A stretch of DNA of 64,000 nucleotides from Caballeronia sordidicola (GCF_002220365.1 NZ_MTHB01000234.1:101867-165866), one strand, 5' to 3'; shown: positions 24,458 to 33,853, numbered from the stretch's first letter. Notes: generated from the sequence alone by a model not told the origin. A program made the numbers and translations.

Positions 24458-24926
24458 CGTTGTATCCCTCGATCGGGTTTTTGTGTCTGCAGTATTTCGC
24501 TACAGCTAATTTTTATAACCAGACAACTGCTCTGGTAGGTGAGCTTAAAGCACTTAAGCCAATTTGCCGAGCGCTAAGATTCACATGATTCCGCGCATTA
24601 TTAATCATTATTGAGATGATTTAACATGCCGAAATAATGAGCTTGAACGTTCAATGATCCATGTCAAGGAACCCGCACTAATTCCCGGACTTTGGTTTTT
24701 TCTTTAAGCGTTTTGCTAGGGCGCGGATGGTTGGCGGGTTTAGGCAGAAGATAGTCAAGCCAGCCCCTTTCCATCGGGCTGGCACGCATAAGACGACGGG
24801 GCCGGGAGGCTTGCGTACTGGTTACCTGAATTTTAGGCCAAATCGGCTCTTTATAAGGTCCGGTCATACGCCTAATCTTACTCATGCCGCGCCGCATCGT
24901 GCATCGTTTAAATCAAAGGAGCCATC
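24458..24926. other. Divergent promoter region of oxidase operon and AhpD-like gene
   Basis: 469 bases, AT-rich between about 24480 and 24670. No credible ORF. A weak FNR-like box ATGAT-CCAT-GTCAA lies at 24654-24667. No clear sigma-70 hexamers chosen. Confidence 0.4.
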
Positions 24927-25364
24927 ATGCAAACTCGTCTGGATTTCTATAAGGCCAAGCCGGCCGCCATCAAGACCCTGGTTACGGTGGAAGAGTACAT
25001 CGGCAAGTCATCGCTGGAAAAGTCGCTGGCGGAACTGGTCCGCCTGCGGGCATCGCAGATCAATGGCTGCGCATTTTGCGTCGACGCGCACACGACCGAT
25101 GCGCGCAAGGGCGGTGAGACGGATCGCCGGCTGGCAGCCGTGGTGGTGTGGCGTGAGACGCCGTTCTTCACGGATCGCGAACGCGCAGCGCTGGAATGGA
25201 CCGAAGCGCTCACATTGGTCTCGCACGACCATGTACCCGATGCCGTCTGGGAAGCCGTGCATCCGCATTTCACTGAGGAAGAAATCGTGGACCTGACGCT
25301 GCTGGTGTCGTCGATCAACAGTTGGAACCGCTTTGCGATCGCGTTCCGCAAGATGCCGGTCTGA
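24927..25364 (+). CDS. Carboxymuconolactone decarboxylase/AhpD-like protein
   Basis: 145 residues, all-helical CMD family. The redox pair is CAFCVDAH (Cys-x-x-Cys followed by His), typical of AhpD-like thiol peroxidase/disulfide partners rather than of true carboxymuconolactone decarboxylases. Preceded by AAAGGAG. Alone on its strand, with a stem-loop (25377-25403) after the stop. Likely a peroxide or oxidative-stress function; partner unknown. Confidence 0.9.
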   Translation: MQTRLDFYKAKPAAIKTLVTVEEYIGKSSLEKSLAELVRLRASQINGCAFCVDAHTTDARKGGETDRRLAAVVVWRETPFFTDRERAALEWTEALTLVSHDHVPDAVWEAVHPHFTEEEIVDLTLLVSSINSWNRFAIAFRKMPV

Positions 25365-25376
25365 TCAAACGAGCAC

Positions 25377-25403
25377 GGCGCAGACGATGAATCGTTCTGC
25401 GCC
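25377..25403. terminator. Stem-loop between convergent genes
   Basis: GGCGCAGACGAT and ATCGTTCTGCGCC pair over 12 bp with one bulged T and a 2-base loop. No T-run follows, so termination is likely but not certain. Confidence 0.45.
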
Positions 25404-25512
25404 ACGACGAATCATCGCGTATGGCTGGCCGATGTTGGACAGGCATGGACCGTTGATTCCCAGCAATAGCGTTTGGTAGTCACACGACCACCAACGCCGC
25501 GGACCACCCTGT

Positions 25513-25839
25513 TCACGAGCCAGCATAGATATTGCAGAAGCTGACAGGACCGACACAGGTTTCAGGACTTTGCGTACCACCCATCCTGGCGCGCGGCGCG
25601 CTAGCGTTCGAGCCGGCGGCAACACCGCCATACGCGTTCGCGTTTTTCTGCTGATTCGCTGCCTGGTTCTGAAACACCGGGGGGATATCCGGGTACGATG
25701 CATTCGACACGTACTCCGAACCATTTTTCTGCGCTTGCACCAATTGCTGGCGGACTTCGGAACGGGTCAGTCCTTGCGCGAAAGCGCTTGAGGAAACAAG
25801 AACGGCGGCGGACAAGGTAAGCAAGGCAAGTGTCTTCAT
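25513..25839 (-). CDS. DUF4148 domain-containing exported protein
   Basis: 108 residues. Signal peptide MKTLALLTLSAAVLVSSSAFAQ, then GLTRSEVRQQLVQAQKNG, the signature of DUF4148, a small secreted family abundant in Burkholderiaceae with no known function. The rest is Asn/Ala-rich with two Cys near the C-terminus (CVGPVSFC) that could form a disulfide. I start at ATG 25839 (GGAG upstream); the longer frame has no signal peptide at its start. Confidence 0.85.
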   Translation of the reverse strand: MKTLALLTLSAAVLVSSSAFAQGLTRSEVRQQLVQAQKNGSEYVSNASYPDIPPVFQNQAANQQKNANAYGGVAAGSNASAPRARMGGTQSPETCVGPVSFCNIYAGS

Positions 25840-26315
25840 TTTCGACTCCAGTGTGTTTAACGGGTTGGTACCAGGGCTAACCCATTTCCTGCCGGATTTA
25901 TTCCTGAGTCGTCGAAAATAAATAGATGCATGGCTGCACGACACCACCGGACCTGCGTGCTTGACGGCGCTGGTCTGCGTGTCGATGAACGATACCGAAT
26001 TCGAGCCGATCGAGACCACTGCGATCGTACGATGGTCCGCCGGGCAACCCATGCCATGCAGCGGGCACGCAGAACCGTAATGAAATTGGAAGACATGGCG
26101 ATTCACCTCGAAGAACTGGCGTGAAGAACATCAATGCGAGCGCCGCCCCGTTCTTCAAACATTGATTCCGTGACTTTTTTCTCAGGCGGTAAAAGACAGC
26201 GTCGGTCACGCTCAGTCAAGGCCTACGGGCAATTCAGCAAGAATCGTCGTAATCTTGTATAAGGTTTGCGATTAAGAAGGACTATAAAAATCCCCCACGA
26301 CAACTGGAGTTGCAG
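25840..26315. other. Intergenic region upstream of DUF4148 and molybdenum hydroxylase genes
   Basis: 476 bases holding promoters for both divergent genes. Open frames here lack ribosome sites and family resemblance. I see no repeat or structure of note. Confidence 0.4.
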
Positions 26316-26771
26316 ATGACTATCCTTTCCATCAACGGCGAATCTCACACCATAGACGCCCCACCCGACATGCCGCTTCTCTGGGTGCTGCGCGATCTGG
26401 TCGGTCTCACGGGCACCAAATTCGGCTGCGGTATCGCGCAATGTGGTGCGTGCACCGTGCACCTCGACGGCCAGGCGGTGCGCTCCTGTGTGCTACCGAT
26501 CGCGGCGGTGGGTGAGCGCAAGGTGACGACCATCGAGGCCGTCAGCACCACGCCCGCGGGCAAACAAGTGCAGGAGGCATGGCTCGCGCTCGATGTTGTG
26601 CAGTGCGGGTACTGTCAGTCGGGTCAGGTGATGTCGGCGGCTTCGCTGATCGCCTCGAACCCCAACCCCACGGATGCCGATATCGACGCGGCAATGGCGG
26701 GCAACATCTGCCGCTGTGGTACGTATAACCGTATCCGTGCAGCGGTCAAGCACGCCGCCAAGGGGGCGTGA
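26316..26771 (+). CDS. (2Fe-2S)-binding subunit of a molybdenum hydroxylase (IorA-like)
   Basis: 151 residues. The plant-type ferredoxin cluster is CGIAQCGACTVHLDG with a later Cys (VRSC), and the second cluster QCGYCQSGQ with ICRCGTYNRI near the C-terminus. This is the small subunit of isoquinoline 1-oxidoreductase-type and aldehyde-oxidising enzymes. ATG 26316 follows GGAG. The large subunit gene begins one base after the stop. Confidence 0.93.
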   Translation: MTILSINGESHTIDAPPDMPLLWVLRDLVGLTGTKFGCGIAQCGACTVHLDGQAVRSCVLPIAAVGERKVTTIEAVSTTPAGKQVQEAWLALDVVQCGYCQSGQVMSAASLIASNPNPTDADIDAAMAGNICRCGTYNRIRAAVKHAAKGA

Positions 26772-26772
26772 C

Positions 26773-29007
26773 ATGTCGCGAGGATTACTCGATGCACAGA
26801 ACCGCCGCGCACCCGACGGACTGAATCGGCGTACGTTCTTAAAGCTGGGGATATCGGTCGGCGCTGCAGTTGGCGGTGGTCTGATGCTGGGTTTCAGCCT
26901 GCCCGCAGCGAGCCAGAGCGAAGCACCTACGGCCAAGTCGGTGATCGGCGGCGACGGCAACGAAGCGCCGCAAAGCGGTGTATTCGAGCCCAACGCGTTT
27001 GTGCAAATCGACGCAACAGGCAAGGTGACGCTGGTGATTCCCAAGGTCGAGATGGGCCAGGGAATCTATACGTCCATCCCCATGCTGATCGCGGAAGAAC
27101 TGGAAGTGCCGCTGGATAGCGTGGTGATCGATCACGCACCGCCCAACGAAAAGCTCTTCATGGACCCGCTGCTCGGCGGCCAGTTGACCGGTGGATCGAC
27201 ATCGATCCGCTATGCATGGGAGCCCATGCGAAAAGCCGGTGCAACCGCACGCGTGATGCTCATTTCCGCTGCGGCGCAGCAGTGGCAGGTCGACCCGGCG
27301 ACGTGCCATGCGGAGAAAGGCGAAGTCGTGCATGCCGCGAGCAATCGCCGCATTGGTTACGGACAACTCGTCGATGCCGCCGCGAAACTGCCCGCGCCGC
27401 AGAACGTGCCGCTTAAAGACCCGAAGGATTTCAAGCTGATCGGCACGGCTGCCAAGCGTCTCGACTCGCCCGAAAAAGCGGACGGCACGGCCATGTTCGG
27501 GCTCGATGTCCGCGTGCCGGGGATGGTCTATGCCGCCATTGTGAATAGCCCGGTGTTTGGCGGTACGCTTGCGTCCGTCGACGACACGAACGCGAAGAAG
27601 ATCCCCGGCGTTCGCCAGGTGATCAAGCTCGACAATGGCGTGGCGGTGATCGGCGACCATACGTGGGCCGCCAAGCGCGGCGCGGCAGCGCTCGACATCA
27701 CGTGGAACGAAGGTCGCGGCTCGGACTTTTCAACGGCCAAGGTGGTTCAGCAACTTGCCGATGCATCGAAGCGCGACGGTGCAGTTGCGCGCAAGGATGG
27801 CGACGTCAAGAAGGGCTTCAACGACGCCAAGACGCGCATTGATGCTGTGTACCAGCAACCCTTCCTCGCACACGCCACCATGGAGCCGGTCAACTGCACG
27901 GTGTCTGTGCGCGCTGACGGCTGCGATATCTGGGTGGGCACGCAAGTCCCCACGCGCGCGGTGGATACCGCCGTGAAGATCACCGGCCTCACTGCCGACA
28001 AGATCACCGTGCACAACCACTTGCTCGGCGGCGGCTTCGGACGCCGGCTGGAAACCGATTTCATCGGCCAGGCGCTGAAGGTCGGCAAGCAGGTCGGCAC
28101 GCCCGTGAAGGTCACGTGGACACGCGAGGAGGACGTCCAGCACGACATGTATCGGCCATACTACTACGACGTCATCTCCGCCGGACTCGATGCCAACGGC
28201 AAGCCCGTTGCGTGGCAGCATCGCATAGTGGGATCTTCCGTGATGGCGCGTTTCGCTCCGCCTGCGTTCAAGAACGGCCTCGATCCGGATGCGGTGGAAG
28301 TGGCTGCCGACCTTCCCTATGACCTCCCCAACCAGTTCATCGACTATGTGCGCCAGGAGCCCATGGACGTGCCGACCGCGTTCTGGCGCGGCGTAGGTCC
28401 GACTCGCGGCACCTTCGTAGTCGAAAGTTTCATGGACGAGTTGGCCGCGCAAGCGAAGGTCGACCCGGTGAAGTATCGCCATGACCTGCTCGGCAAGACA
28501 CCGCGCGCGCAGAACGTGCTCGACGTCGCCGCCCGTGAATCCGGCTGGGGCAACACGCCACCGAAGGGTCAGGGGCGCGGGGTATCGGTGATGCACGCAT
28601 TCGGCAGCTTCTTCGGCATGGTGGTGGACGTGAGCGTGAACGGCGAAGGCGAAGTAGCCGTGAACCGCGTGGTCTGCGCGGTGGATTGCGGCATGGTGGT
28701 CAATCCGAACACCATTGAAGCGCAGATCCAGGGCGGCATCATCTTCGGCATCACGGCAGCGCTTTATAGCGAGATCACGATCAAGGACGGCCGCGTCGAA
28801 CAATCCAACTTCACGGATTACCGGATGTTGCGGATCGATCAGACGCCGCCTATCGAAGTGCATATTGTAAAGAGCAGCGAGGCGCCCGGAGGCATCGGCG
28901 AACCGGGTACGGCAGCGCTTGCTCCCGCGCTGACCAACGCGATTTTTGCCGCCACCGGCAAGCGCTTACGGCAGTTGCCCGTTGGCCGTCAACTGCAAAG
29001 CGCATGA
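26773..29007 (+). CDS. Molybdopterin-binding subunit of an IorB-type aldehyde/N-heterocycle dehydrogenase
   Basis: 744 residues. Tat-like motif NRRTFLKLG (about residues 18-26) and a hydrophobic stretch imply export with the cofactor bound. Moco contacts: GGGFGRR, MEPVNC, and the catalytic Glu in GEPGTAAL near the end. No FAD subunit is present in the cluster; the next gene, a triheme cytochrome, is the probable electron acceptor, as known for IorAB-cytochrome enzymes. Substrate (aldehyde or N-heterocycle) is not determined. Confidence 0.92.
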   Translation: MSRGLLDAQNRRAPDGLNRRTFLKLGISVGAAVGGGLMLGFSLPAASQSEAPTAKSVIGGDGNEAPQSGVFEPNAFVQIDATGKVTLVIPKVEMGQGIYTSIPMLIAEELEVPLDSVVIDHAPPNEKLFMDPLLGGQLTGGSTSIRYAWEPMRKAGATARVMLISAAAQQWQVDPATCHAEKGEVVHAASNRRIGYGQLVDAAAKLPAPQNVPLKDPKDFKLIGTAAKRLDSPEKADGTAMFGLDVRVPGMVYAAIVNSPVFGGTLASVDDTNAKKIPGVRQVIKLDNGVAVIGDHTWAAKRGAAALDITWNEGRGSDFSTAKVVQQLADASKRDGAVARKDGDVKKGFNDAKTRIDAVYQQPFLAHATMEPVNCTVSVRADGCDIWVGTQVPTRAVDTAVKITGLTADKITVHNHLLGGGFGRRLETDFIGQALKVGKQVGTPVKVTWTREEDVQHDMYRPYYYDVISAGLDANGKPVAWQHRIVGSSVMARFAPPAFKNGLDPDAVEVAADLPYDLPNQFIDYVRQEPMDVPTAFWRGVGPTRGTFVVESFMDELAAQAKVDPVKYRHDLLGKTPRAQNVLDVAARESGWGNTPPKGQGRGVSVMHAFGSFFGMVVDVSVNGEGEVAVNRVVCAVDCGMVVNPNTIEAQIQGGIIFGITAALYSEITIKDGRVEQSNFTDYRMLRIDQTPPIEVHIVKSSEAPGGIGEPGTAALAPALTNAIFAATGKRLRQLPVGRQLQSA

Positions 29008-29018
29008 GGGAACACACA

Positions 29019-30299
29019 ATGATCAAACATCTTGTTGCCTCCCTTGGGCTTACGTTCATCACGCTCAGCCTGCCCTTGCTGGCTCATGCTGCTGCGAGTG
29101 ACGATCCGCTGGTTGCCCGCGGCGCATATCTCGCGAAGGTGGGCGATTGCGTGGCCTGTCATTCCGCGCCCAAGGGCAAGCCGTTCGCCGGCGGCCTGCC
29201 GATGACCACGCCCATGGGGAATATCTACACCACCAACATCACGCCGGACCCCGATACGGGTATCGGTAAATGGAGCGAGGAAGACTTCGAAAAGGCGCTG
29301 CGCCAGGGCGTGGCGAAGGACGGTCACAACCTCTATCCGGCAATGCCCTACACGTCCTATGTGAAGGTCCGCGACGACGACGTGAAGGCGCTCTATGCGT
29401 ACTTCATGAAAGGAGTCGCACCGGTGAACCAGGCGAACCGTCCATCCGATATTCCCTTCCCGTTGAACATGCGCTGGCCGCTCAAGTTCTGGAACATGGT
29501 GTTCCTCGATAAAGGTGTTTATCGCGACAAGGACGGCCGGGACGTAGCGTGGAATCGCGGTGCTTACCTGATTCAGGGCCTGGGCCATTGCAGCGCGTGC
29601 CATACGCCTCGCGGTATCGCATTCCAGGAGAAGGCGCTCGATGAAAGCGGCAGCGCGTGGCTCACAGGCGGCGTACTCGACGGCTGGTTTGCATCCAACC
29701 TGACGGGCGAGCAGAACGTCGGACTGGGCCGCTGGTCGGATGCTGAGCTGACCACGTTCCTGAAGACCGGAGCGAACGCGCATGCATCGGCGTTCGGATC
29801 CATGACGGATGTGATCAACCACAGCACGCAAGGGATGAGCGATCAGGACCTGACTGCCATGTCGGCTTATCTGAAGTCGTTGCCGGCAGCGGGCGGCACC
29901 AACGCTCCGGCCTATGCCTACGATCCGAAAGCGACCGCGGCACTGCTGCAACGTCCGGCCAATGATGCCGGCGCGAAGGTTTATACCGCGTACTGCATGC
30001 ATTGCCACGGCGTGGATGGCCGTGCGTTCGCACCGCTGCTGGCGCCCTTGGCGGGCAATCCGAACGTGATGGAGAAGGACGCATCGTCGCTGATCAACGT
30101 CACGCTGAACGGCACGCACGACCTCGTGATACAAGGCATTCCCGCCGCGTATCCAATGCCGAAGTACGCGCCGGTACTCAACGATCAGCAGATCGCCGAC
30201 GTGCTCACGTTCATTCGCGCCGGATGGAACAACGGTGCGCCCGCGGTCGGGGCGGCAGATGTCGCGAAGCTTCGAAAGAGCACGCAGGCATCGCAGTAA
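29019..30299 (+). CDS. Triheme cytochrome c subunit of the molybdenum hydroxylase
   Basis: 426 residues. Signal peptide ending LLAHAAA (about residue 24) and three CXXCH sites: CVACH, CSACH and CMHCH. Same family as 22491-23726. I start at ATG 29019 after GAGGGA; the upstream in-frame ATG (29004) overlaps the stop of the preceding gene as ATGA. It would carry electrons from the Mo-Fe/S enzyme towards a terminal oxidase. Confidence 0.92.
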   Translation: MIKHLVASLGLTFITLSLPLLAHAAASDDPLVARGAYLAKVGDCVACHSAPKGKPFAGGLPMTTPMGNIYTTNITPDPDTGIGKWSEEDFEKALRQGVAKDGHNLYPAMPYTSYVKVRDDDVKALYAYFMKGVAPVNQANRPSDIPFPLNMRWPLKFWNMVFLDKGVYRDKDGRDVAWNRGAYLIQGLGHCSACHTPRGIAFQEKALDESGSAWLTGGVLDGWFASNLTGEQNVGLGRWSDAELTTFLKTGANAHASAFGSMTDVINHSTQGMSDQDLTAMSAYLKSLPAAGGTNAPAYAYDPKATAALLQRPANDAGAKVYTAYCMHCHGVDGRAFAPLLAPLAGNPNVMEKDASSLINVTLNGTHDLVIQGIPAAYPMPKYAPVLNDQQIADVLTFIRAGWNNGAPAVGAADVAKLRKSTQASQ

Positions 30300-30328
30300 G
30301 TTGTTAAAGGTCTTGGCGCCTTAGCGAA

Positions 30329-30360
30329 AGCGGCGGCGGATTTTCAAGTCCGCCGCCGCT
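30329..30360 (+). terminator. GC-rich hairpin after the hydroxylase operon
   Basis: Perfect 12-bp arms AGCGGCGGCGGA (30329-30340) and complement (30349-30360), loop TTTTCAAG. No T-run follows. Its core recurs at 31014-31036. Confidence 0.55.
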
Positions 30361-30430
30361 ATGCGTAAACACATCGTCAGGACCGCGTTCGCGTTCATAA
30401 TGGGATTCCTCGACGAACAGGGAGACGGCC

Positions 30431-30703
30431 ATGCATCAAGACGTTGAAGTTGGCGACTACCTTCTGACTATAAATGCCGAGCCAAAATGCGACCCGCCTG
30501 ACGCGGAAAAGATTATTGGTTTTAACGTCCGCGTACTTGTGACTCGCCATGACGGAACGCCGGTTCACGGTTCGGTGCACGCGGAAGATTCTGGCGAGTT
30601 GACCGGTAATCACGGGCCCTACGTCACGATGGCAGAAGCCATTGCTCACGGCGAGGCATGGGGTAGACACTTCGTCGCTCGCGTATTGGGTGGGGCGGTC
30701 TAG
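30431..30703 (+). CDS. Hypothetical protein (90 aa)
   Basis: Soluble, acidic, no membrane segment or signal. GGGAGA precedes ATG 30431. The sequence has an alternating pattern typical of a small beta-rich fold (VEVGDYLLTINAE, FNVRVLVTRHDG) and a C-terminal helix (MAEAIAHGEAWGRHFVA). I do not recognise a family. It pairs with the next small gene, 40 bp downstream, and both lie between two related hairpins, which suggests a two-gene unit. Confidence 0.75.
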   Translation: MHQDVEVGDYLLTINAEPKCDPPDAEKIIGFNVRVLVTRHDGTPVHGSVHAEDSGELTGNHGPYVTMAEAIAHGEAWGRHFVARVLGGAV

Positions 30704-30743
30704 CTTCCCCATTTAACGCCGGCTTCTGAAGGCGGAGGTTTCC

Positions 30744-30995
30744 ATGTGGGAAAGAATAGACTACAAGGGCTTTGAGATCTGGGTGCTGCCGATCCTTGCA
30801 TACGGACCTCCCACGCCAGATACTCCTTACCATTACAACGGGTACGTATGTCGACCAGGTGCGGACCTGCGTCACGCCGGGCAACGCACGCAGTTTTATG
30901 AGCTCGGCAACGTCTTTGATACTGAAGCAAAGGCGCTGGATGCGGCCTATCACGCGGGGCGCGATCTCGTCGACAAGCTGATTGAGAAAGGCTGA
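30744..30995 (+). CDS. Hypothetical protein (83 aa)
   Basis: Soluble protein beginning MWERIDYKGFEIWVLP, then a central beta-like part with NGYVCRPG and a C-terminal helix (EAKALDAAYHAGRDLVDKL) that resembles the end of the preceding small protein (a helix with Ala-x-x-x-Gly-x-x). GGCGGAGG precedes ATG 30744. No family recognised. The two neighbours may be distant paralogues. Confidence 0.75.
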   Translation: MWERIDYKGFEIWVLPILAYGPPTPDTPYHYNGYVCRPGADLRHAGQRTQFYELGNVFDTEAKALDAAYHAGRDLVDKLIEKG

Positions 30996-31013
30996 GTCGT
31001 GACGTCGGGTTAG

Positions 31014-31040
31014 GCGGCGGATTTCAAGTCCGCCGCTTTT
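31014..31040 (+). terminator. Rho-independent terminator after the small hypotheticals
   Basis: GCGGCGGA (31014-31021) pairs with 31029-31036, followed by TTTTC. It abuts the convergent msrA stop. Confidence 0.75.
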
Positions 31041-31784
31041 CTATTCCTGCGATGCCACGCTCAGCAGCACCGGTTTATCGCGATACAGCGTCGGATACAG
31101 GCGCTTCAGGTTCTCGACCTTCGGCAAGTCATTGATCGCGATATACGGTGCATCCGGATGCAGCGTCAAATAATTCTGGTGATAAGCCTCGGCAGGATAA
31201 AACCCCTTGAGCGCGTCTGTCTTCGTCACGATCGGCGAGGAGAAAACATGCGCCTTGTCGAGTTGCGCGATATAGCTTTGCGCGATGCGTTTTTGCATGT
31301 CGTTGGCCGGAAAGATTGCCGAACGATATTGCGTTCCACTGTCCGGGCCTTGCCGGTTCAATTCCGTCGGGTCGTGAGCGACCGAGAAATAGATTTGCAG
31401 CAATTTGCCGTAGGTGATCTTCGTCGGGTCATACGTGATCTGCACGGACTCGGCGTGACCCGTCTGGCCCCCGCTGACGGTCTCGTATTGCGCGGTCTGG
31501 GGCTGGCCGCCGGAGTAGCCCGACACAACCTTCGTCACGCCATTTACGTGCTGGAACACGCCTTGAACGCCCCAAAAACAGCCGCCTGCCAGCACGGCGG
31601 TTTCCTGGTGCGCTCCATTCGCGGGTTCGTCGAGCACGGGAGCCGCAATGGCGACCGCGGCTTCTGACGAATGCGCCGGATGCATGGATGCGAACAAGAT
31701 GCCGACGCCAAGACCAACAGCCGCCAACAGCGCCGCGACGCGCGAGCGCAGGAACGTGGCAGGATTTTGCTTCGTGGAAATCAT
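31041..31784 (-). CDS. msrA: Peptide-methionine (S)-S-oxide reductase, exported
   Basis: 247 residues. Catalytic motif GCFWGVQ near residue 68, followed by the conserved SGYSGG, HAESVQITYDP and the downstream HQNYL segment. About 40 residues longer than cytoplasmic MsrA because of an N-terminal signal or anchor (LAAVGLGVGILFASMHPAHS). It repairs oxidised methionine in periplasmic proteins. Fits near the respiratory and AhpD-like genes, but it is monocistronic. Confidence 0.93.
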   Translation of the reverse strand: MISTKQNPATFLRSRVAALLAAVGLGVGILFASMHPAHSSEAAVAIAAPVLDEPANGAHQETAVLAGGCFWGVQGVFQHVNGVTKVVSGYSGGQPQTAQYETVSGGQTGHAESVQITYDPTKITYGKLLQIYFSVAHDPTELNRQGPDSGTQYRSAIFPANDMQKRIAQSYIAQLDKAHVFSSPIVTKTDALKGFYPAEAYHQNYLTLHPDAPYIAINDLPKVENLKRLYPTLYRDKPVLLSVASQE

Positions 31785-32016
31785 GGAGAGCCTCCGGGGT
31801 TCAGGACGACGCGGTGTAGCTTATGCCCGGCAGCCAAGAGCCTGGCGGGCGCCCAAGCGCCGTCCTCTTGCATCATGTTAGCGCGCCTGGAGACGTGTGG
31901 AAGCTTGATGACAAAGATGTCATCGAAAGGTCATGGAAAGATCAGGACGGGGTGCGGCAGCCCCGGATTTCCTGATTGACATGCAAGAGACCAGGGACGA
32001 TGTCGCACGGGTCTCC

Positions 32017-32246
32017 TTACGTCACCTGCTGAACGTGTGCGCGGCGCGCCGTGACTGTTGAAACAACAAACGCCAGCGCGATATACAGCGGATATGTCGA
32101 GCGCCCTAAATGCAGTGTGAAACACAATGTCCGGGAATATCTGCAGGATCCACACGCCACCGAGCAATTGCAGATCGATTGCATATTGCGTCGGCAAGAA
32201 CACGATAAACCGCAGCGCGCCTTTTGAAGCGCGATAGCGTTGTCGG
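32017..32246 (-). pseudogene. Decayed fragment of a sodium:solute symporter (MctP-like)
   Basis: On the minus strand one frame reads SKGALRFIVFLPTQYAIDL then QLLGGVWILQIFPDIVF, which I recognise as a conserved stretch of SSS-family monocarboxylate/solute symporters. After about 32130 the reading has to switch frame (GRSTYPLYIALAFVVSTV, ending at a stop near 32017), and no start or N-terminal two-thirds exists: the M20 gene stop is at 32276. So this is a C-terminal relic with a frameshift. It lies downstream of the deacylase gene, perhaps once its transporter. Family call is from memory of the motif, not a search. Confidence 0.5.
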
Positions 32247-32275
32247 TTTTTATCCGCGCCGACGCAGGATACGGC

Positions 32276-33517
32276 TTAGGGCTGTTGCCCAAGCAAATCC
32301 GCAAGCGCAATCGCAACCGTTTTCGTCGCGACCTTCAAGTCTTCAAGCGCGACACGCTCGTCGGCCCGATGCCCGTTCGCCTCAAGCAACGTCCGTGGAC
32401 CGGCGCCGTAGATAACCGTTGGTACGCCCGCCTCGCAATACAGACGGGCATCGGTGTAAAGAGGCACGCCCTCGGTCGGAATGTCACGCTGCAAAGTAAC
32501 CAGGGCCGCGCGTTGCAACGCTTGTGACAAGCGCTCTGCGCCGTCAAGCGAGCACAACGGCGACGTAACCAACACCTCTTGTATCTCCACGCCAATGCCG
32601 GCCAAGCCTTCCACCGACGCCATGATCAACGTCTTCAATTGCTTAAGCACGTCCTGCGGATTCTCCTCCGGCACCACCCGCCGGTCGAGCCGCAAACTCA
32701 CCTTGTCAGGCACCACATTTGTATTGATGCCGCCTTTGATCAGACCCACAACTAAAGTTGGATGATCAATTCCCGGCGTCTTCGAATGGATCTCGCGCAA
32801 TGCTGCCCGATGAGCGTACAGCGCATTGAGCACCGCCGTAGCGGCCTCCAGTGCGTCGTGCCCGGTATCGGGCCGCGCCGCGTGCGCCGACTTGCCCCGC
32901 ACCGTGACTTCCAAATGGATCGCACCATTATGCGCTGTCGTGATCGCATAGGAAAAGCCTGCACAGATGGCGTAATCGGGCTTCACGATGCCCTGCTTCA
33001 ACAACCACCCCGGCCCGATCAGGCCGCCGGTTTCTTCGTCATAGGTCAAGTGCAGCTCCACCGTCCCGCCGAGCGTCGCACCACTCTCGATCAAGGCCTT
33101 CAACGCGAACGCATAGGTGGCGAAGTCCGACTTCGATACCGCTGCGCCGCGCCCGATCATGAAACCATCGCGAATCTCGGCACCGTATGGATCGGCGGTC
33201 CAGCCATCGCCTGGCGGCACCACGTCGCCGTGCGCGTTCAGCGCAATCACCGGCCCCGCGCCGAAGCAATGGCGAATCACCAGGTTTGTCGCGCTGATCA
33301 TGCCGGCACGCGTGACATCGTCGGCCGGCACTGGATGACGTTCGACCGTGAAGCCAATCCGCTCCAGCCATTGCGCCGCCATCTCCGCGTGGCCGGCGCA
33401 ATCGCCCGGCGGATTGTCCGACGGTTTTTGCACAAGCGCGCAAAGGAACTGGACCTCTTGGTCAAAGTGATGATCGACGCAGTCGGTCAGGGTCGAGGCA
33501 AGAACGTGGTGGGTCAT
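32276..33517 (-). CDS. M20-family peptidase/deacylase (ArgE/DapE-like)
   Basis: 413 residues, Zn-dependent amidohydrolase of the ArgE/DapE/ACY1 group. Metal motifs: NAHGDVVPPGDGW (His and Asp after the first strand), YDEETGG (catalytic Glu and metal ligand) and a late His in GHRADE; a dimerisation domain with GKSAHAARPD sits between. It would remove an acyl group from an amino acid or dipeptide. Divergent from kynU, with a broken symporter fragment after it. Confidence 0.9.
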   Translation of the reverse strand: MTHHVLASTLTDCVDHHFDQEVQFLCALVQKPSDNPPGDCAGHAEMAAQWLERIGFTVERHPVPADDVTRAGMISATNLVIRHCFGAGPVIALNAHGDVVPPGDGWTADPYGAEIRDGFMIGRGAAVSKSDFATYAFALKALIESGATLGGTVELHLTYDEETGGLIGPGWLLKQGIVKPDYAICAGFSYAITTAHNGAIHLEVTVRGKSAHAARPDTGHDALEAATAVLNALYAHRAALREIHSKTPGIDHPTLVVGLIKGGINTNVVPDKVSLRLDRRVVPEENPQDVLKQLKTLIMASVEGLAGIGVEIQEVLVTSPLCSLDGAERLSQALQRAALVTLQRDIPTEGVPLYTDARLYCEAGVPTVIYGAGPRTLLEANGHRADERVALEDLKVATKTVAIALADLLGQQP

Positions 33518-33853
33518 GAGCGATGGTCTGATCTAAGTAACGCGCTGAGGGTTGGCTGCATGGTAACGAGTAACGCTGCTGCAGGCGAGCGGCAACAGCT
33601 TAGCGGACCCGGCCGACGGCTTGGTGAGCGCACCCGAATGCCGCCCATAACAGATCGCAATCAATTTATTGCGCTTAAGCGCGGTTTTCATCGAAGAAAA
33701 TTGCATCTGGACTCAAACGCCGCGTTTGTTTCGCAATCAATTAAAGACCTTTCTCGGCTAAGCTTTCAGGCATGGGCACGCGCTCCGCCAGACGGCGGCG
33801 AGACGCGGATTTCCGTCTGGCACGGACACAATAACTCACTGGAATACGCTTCA
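33518..33853. other. Divergent promoter region between M20 gene and kynU
   Basis: 336 bases with no gene. The long open frame across it on the plus strand is out of register with any family until the kynU start. No operator identified. Confidence 0.4.

Noticed and set aside
24654..24667. FNR-like box ATGAT-CCAT-GTCAA upstream of the oxidase operon
   Set aside because: Only 8 of 10 positions fit and it lies about 200 bp before the first gene; too weak to call a site.
27730..28863. A 377-codon minus-strand frame inside the molybdenum hydroxylase gene
   Set aside because: His/Arg-rich shadow of the large subunit gene.
30395..30953. Minus-strand frames opposite the two small hypothetical genes
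   Set aside because: The plus-strand genes have good ribosome sites and a terminator; the reverse frames have neither.
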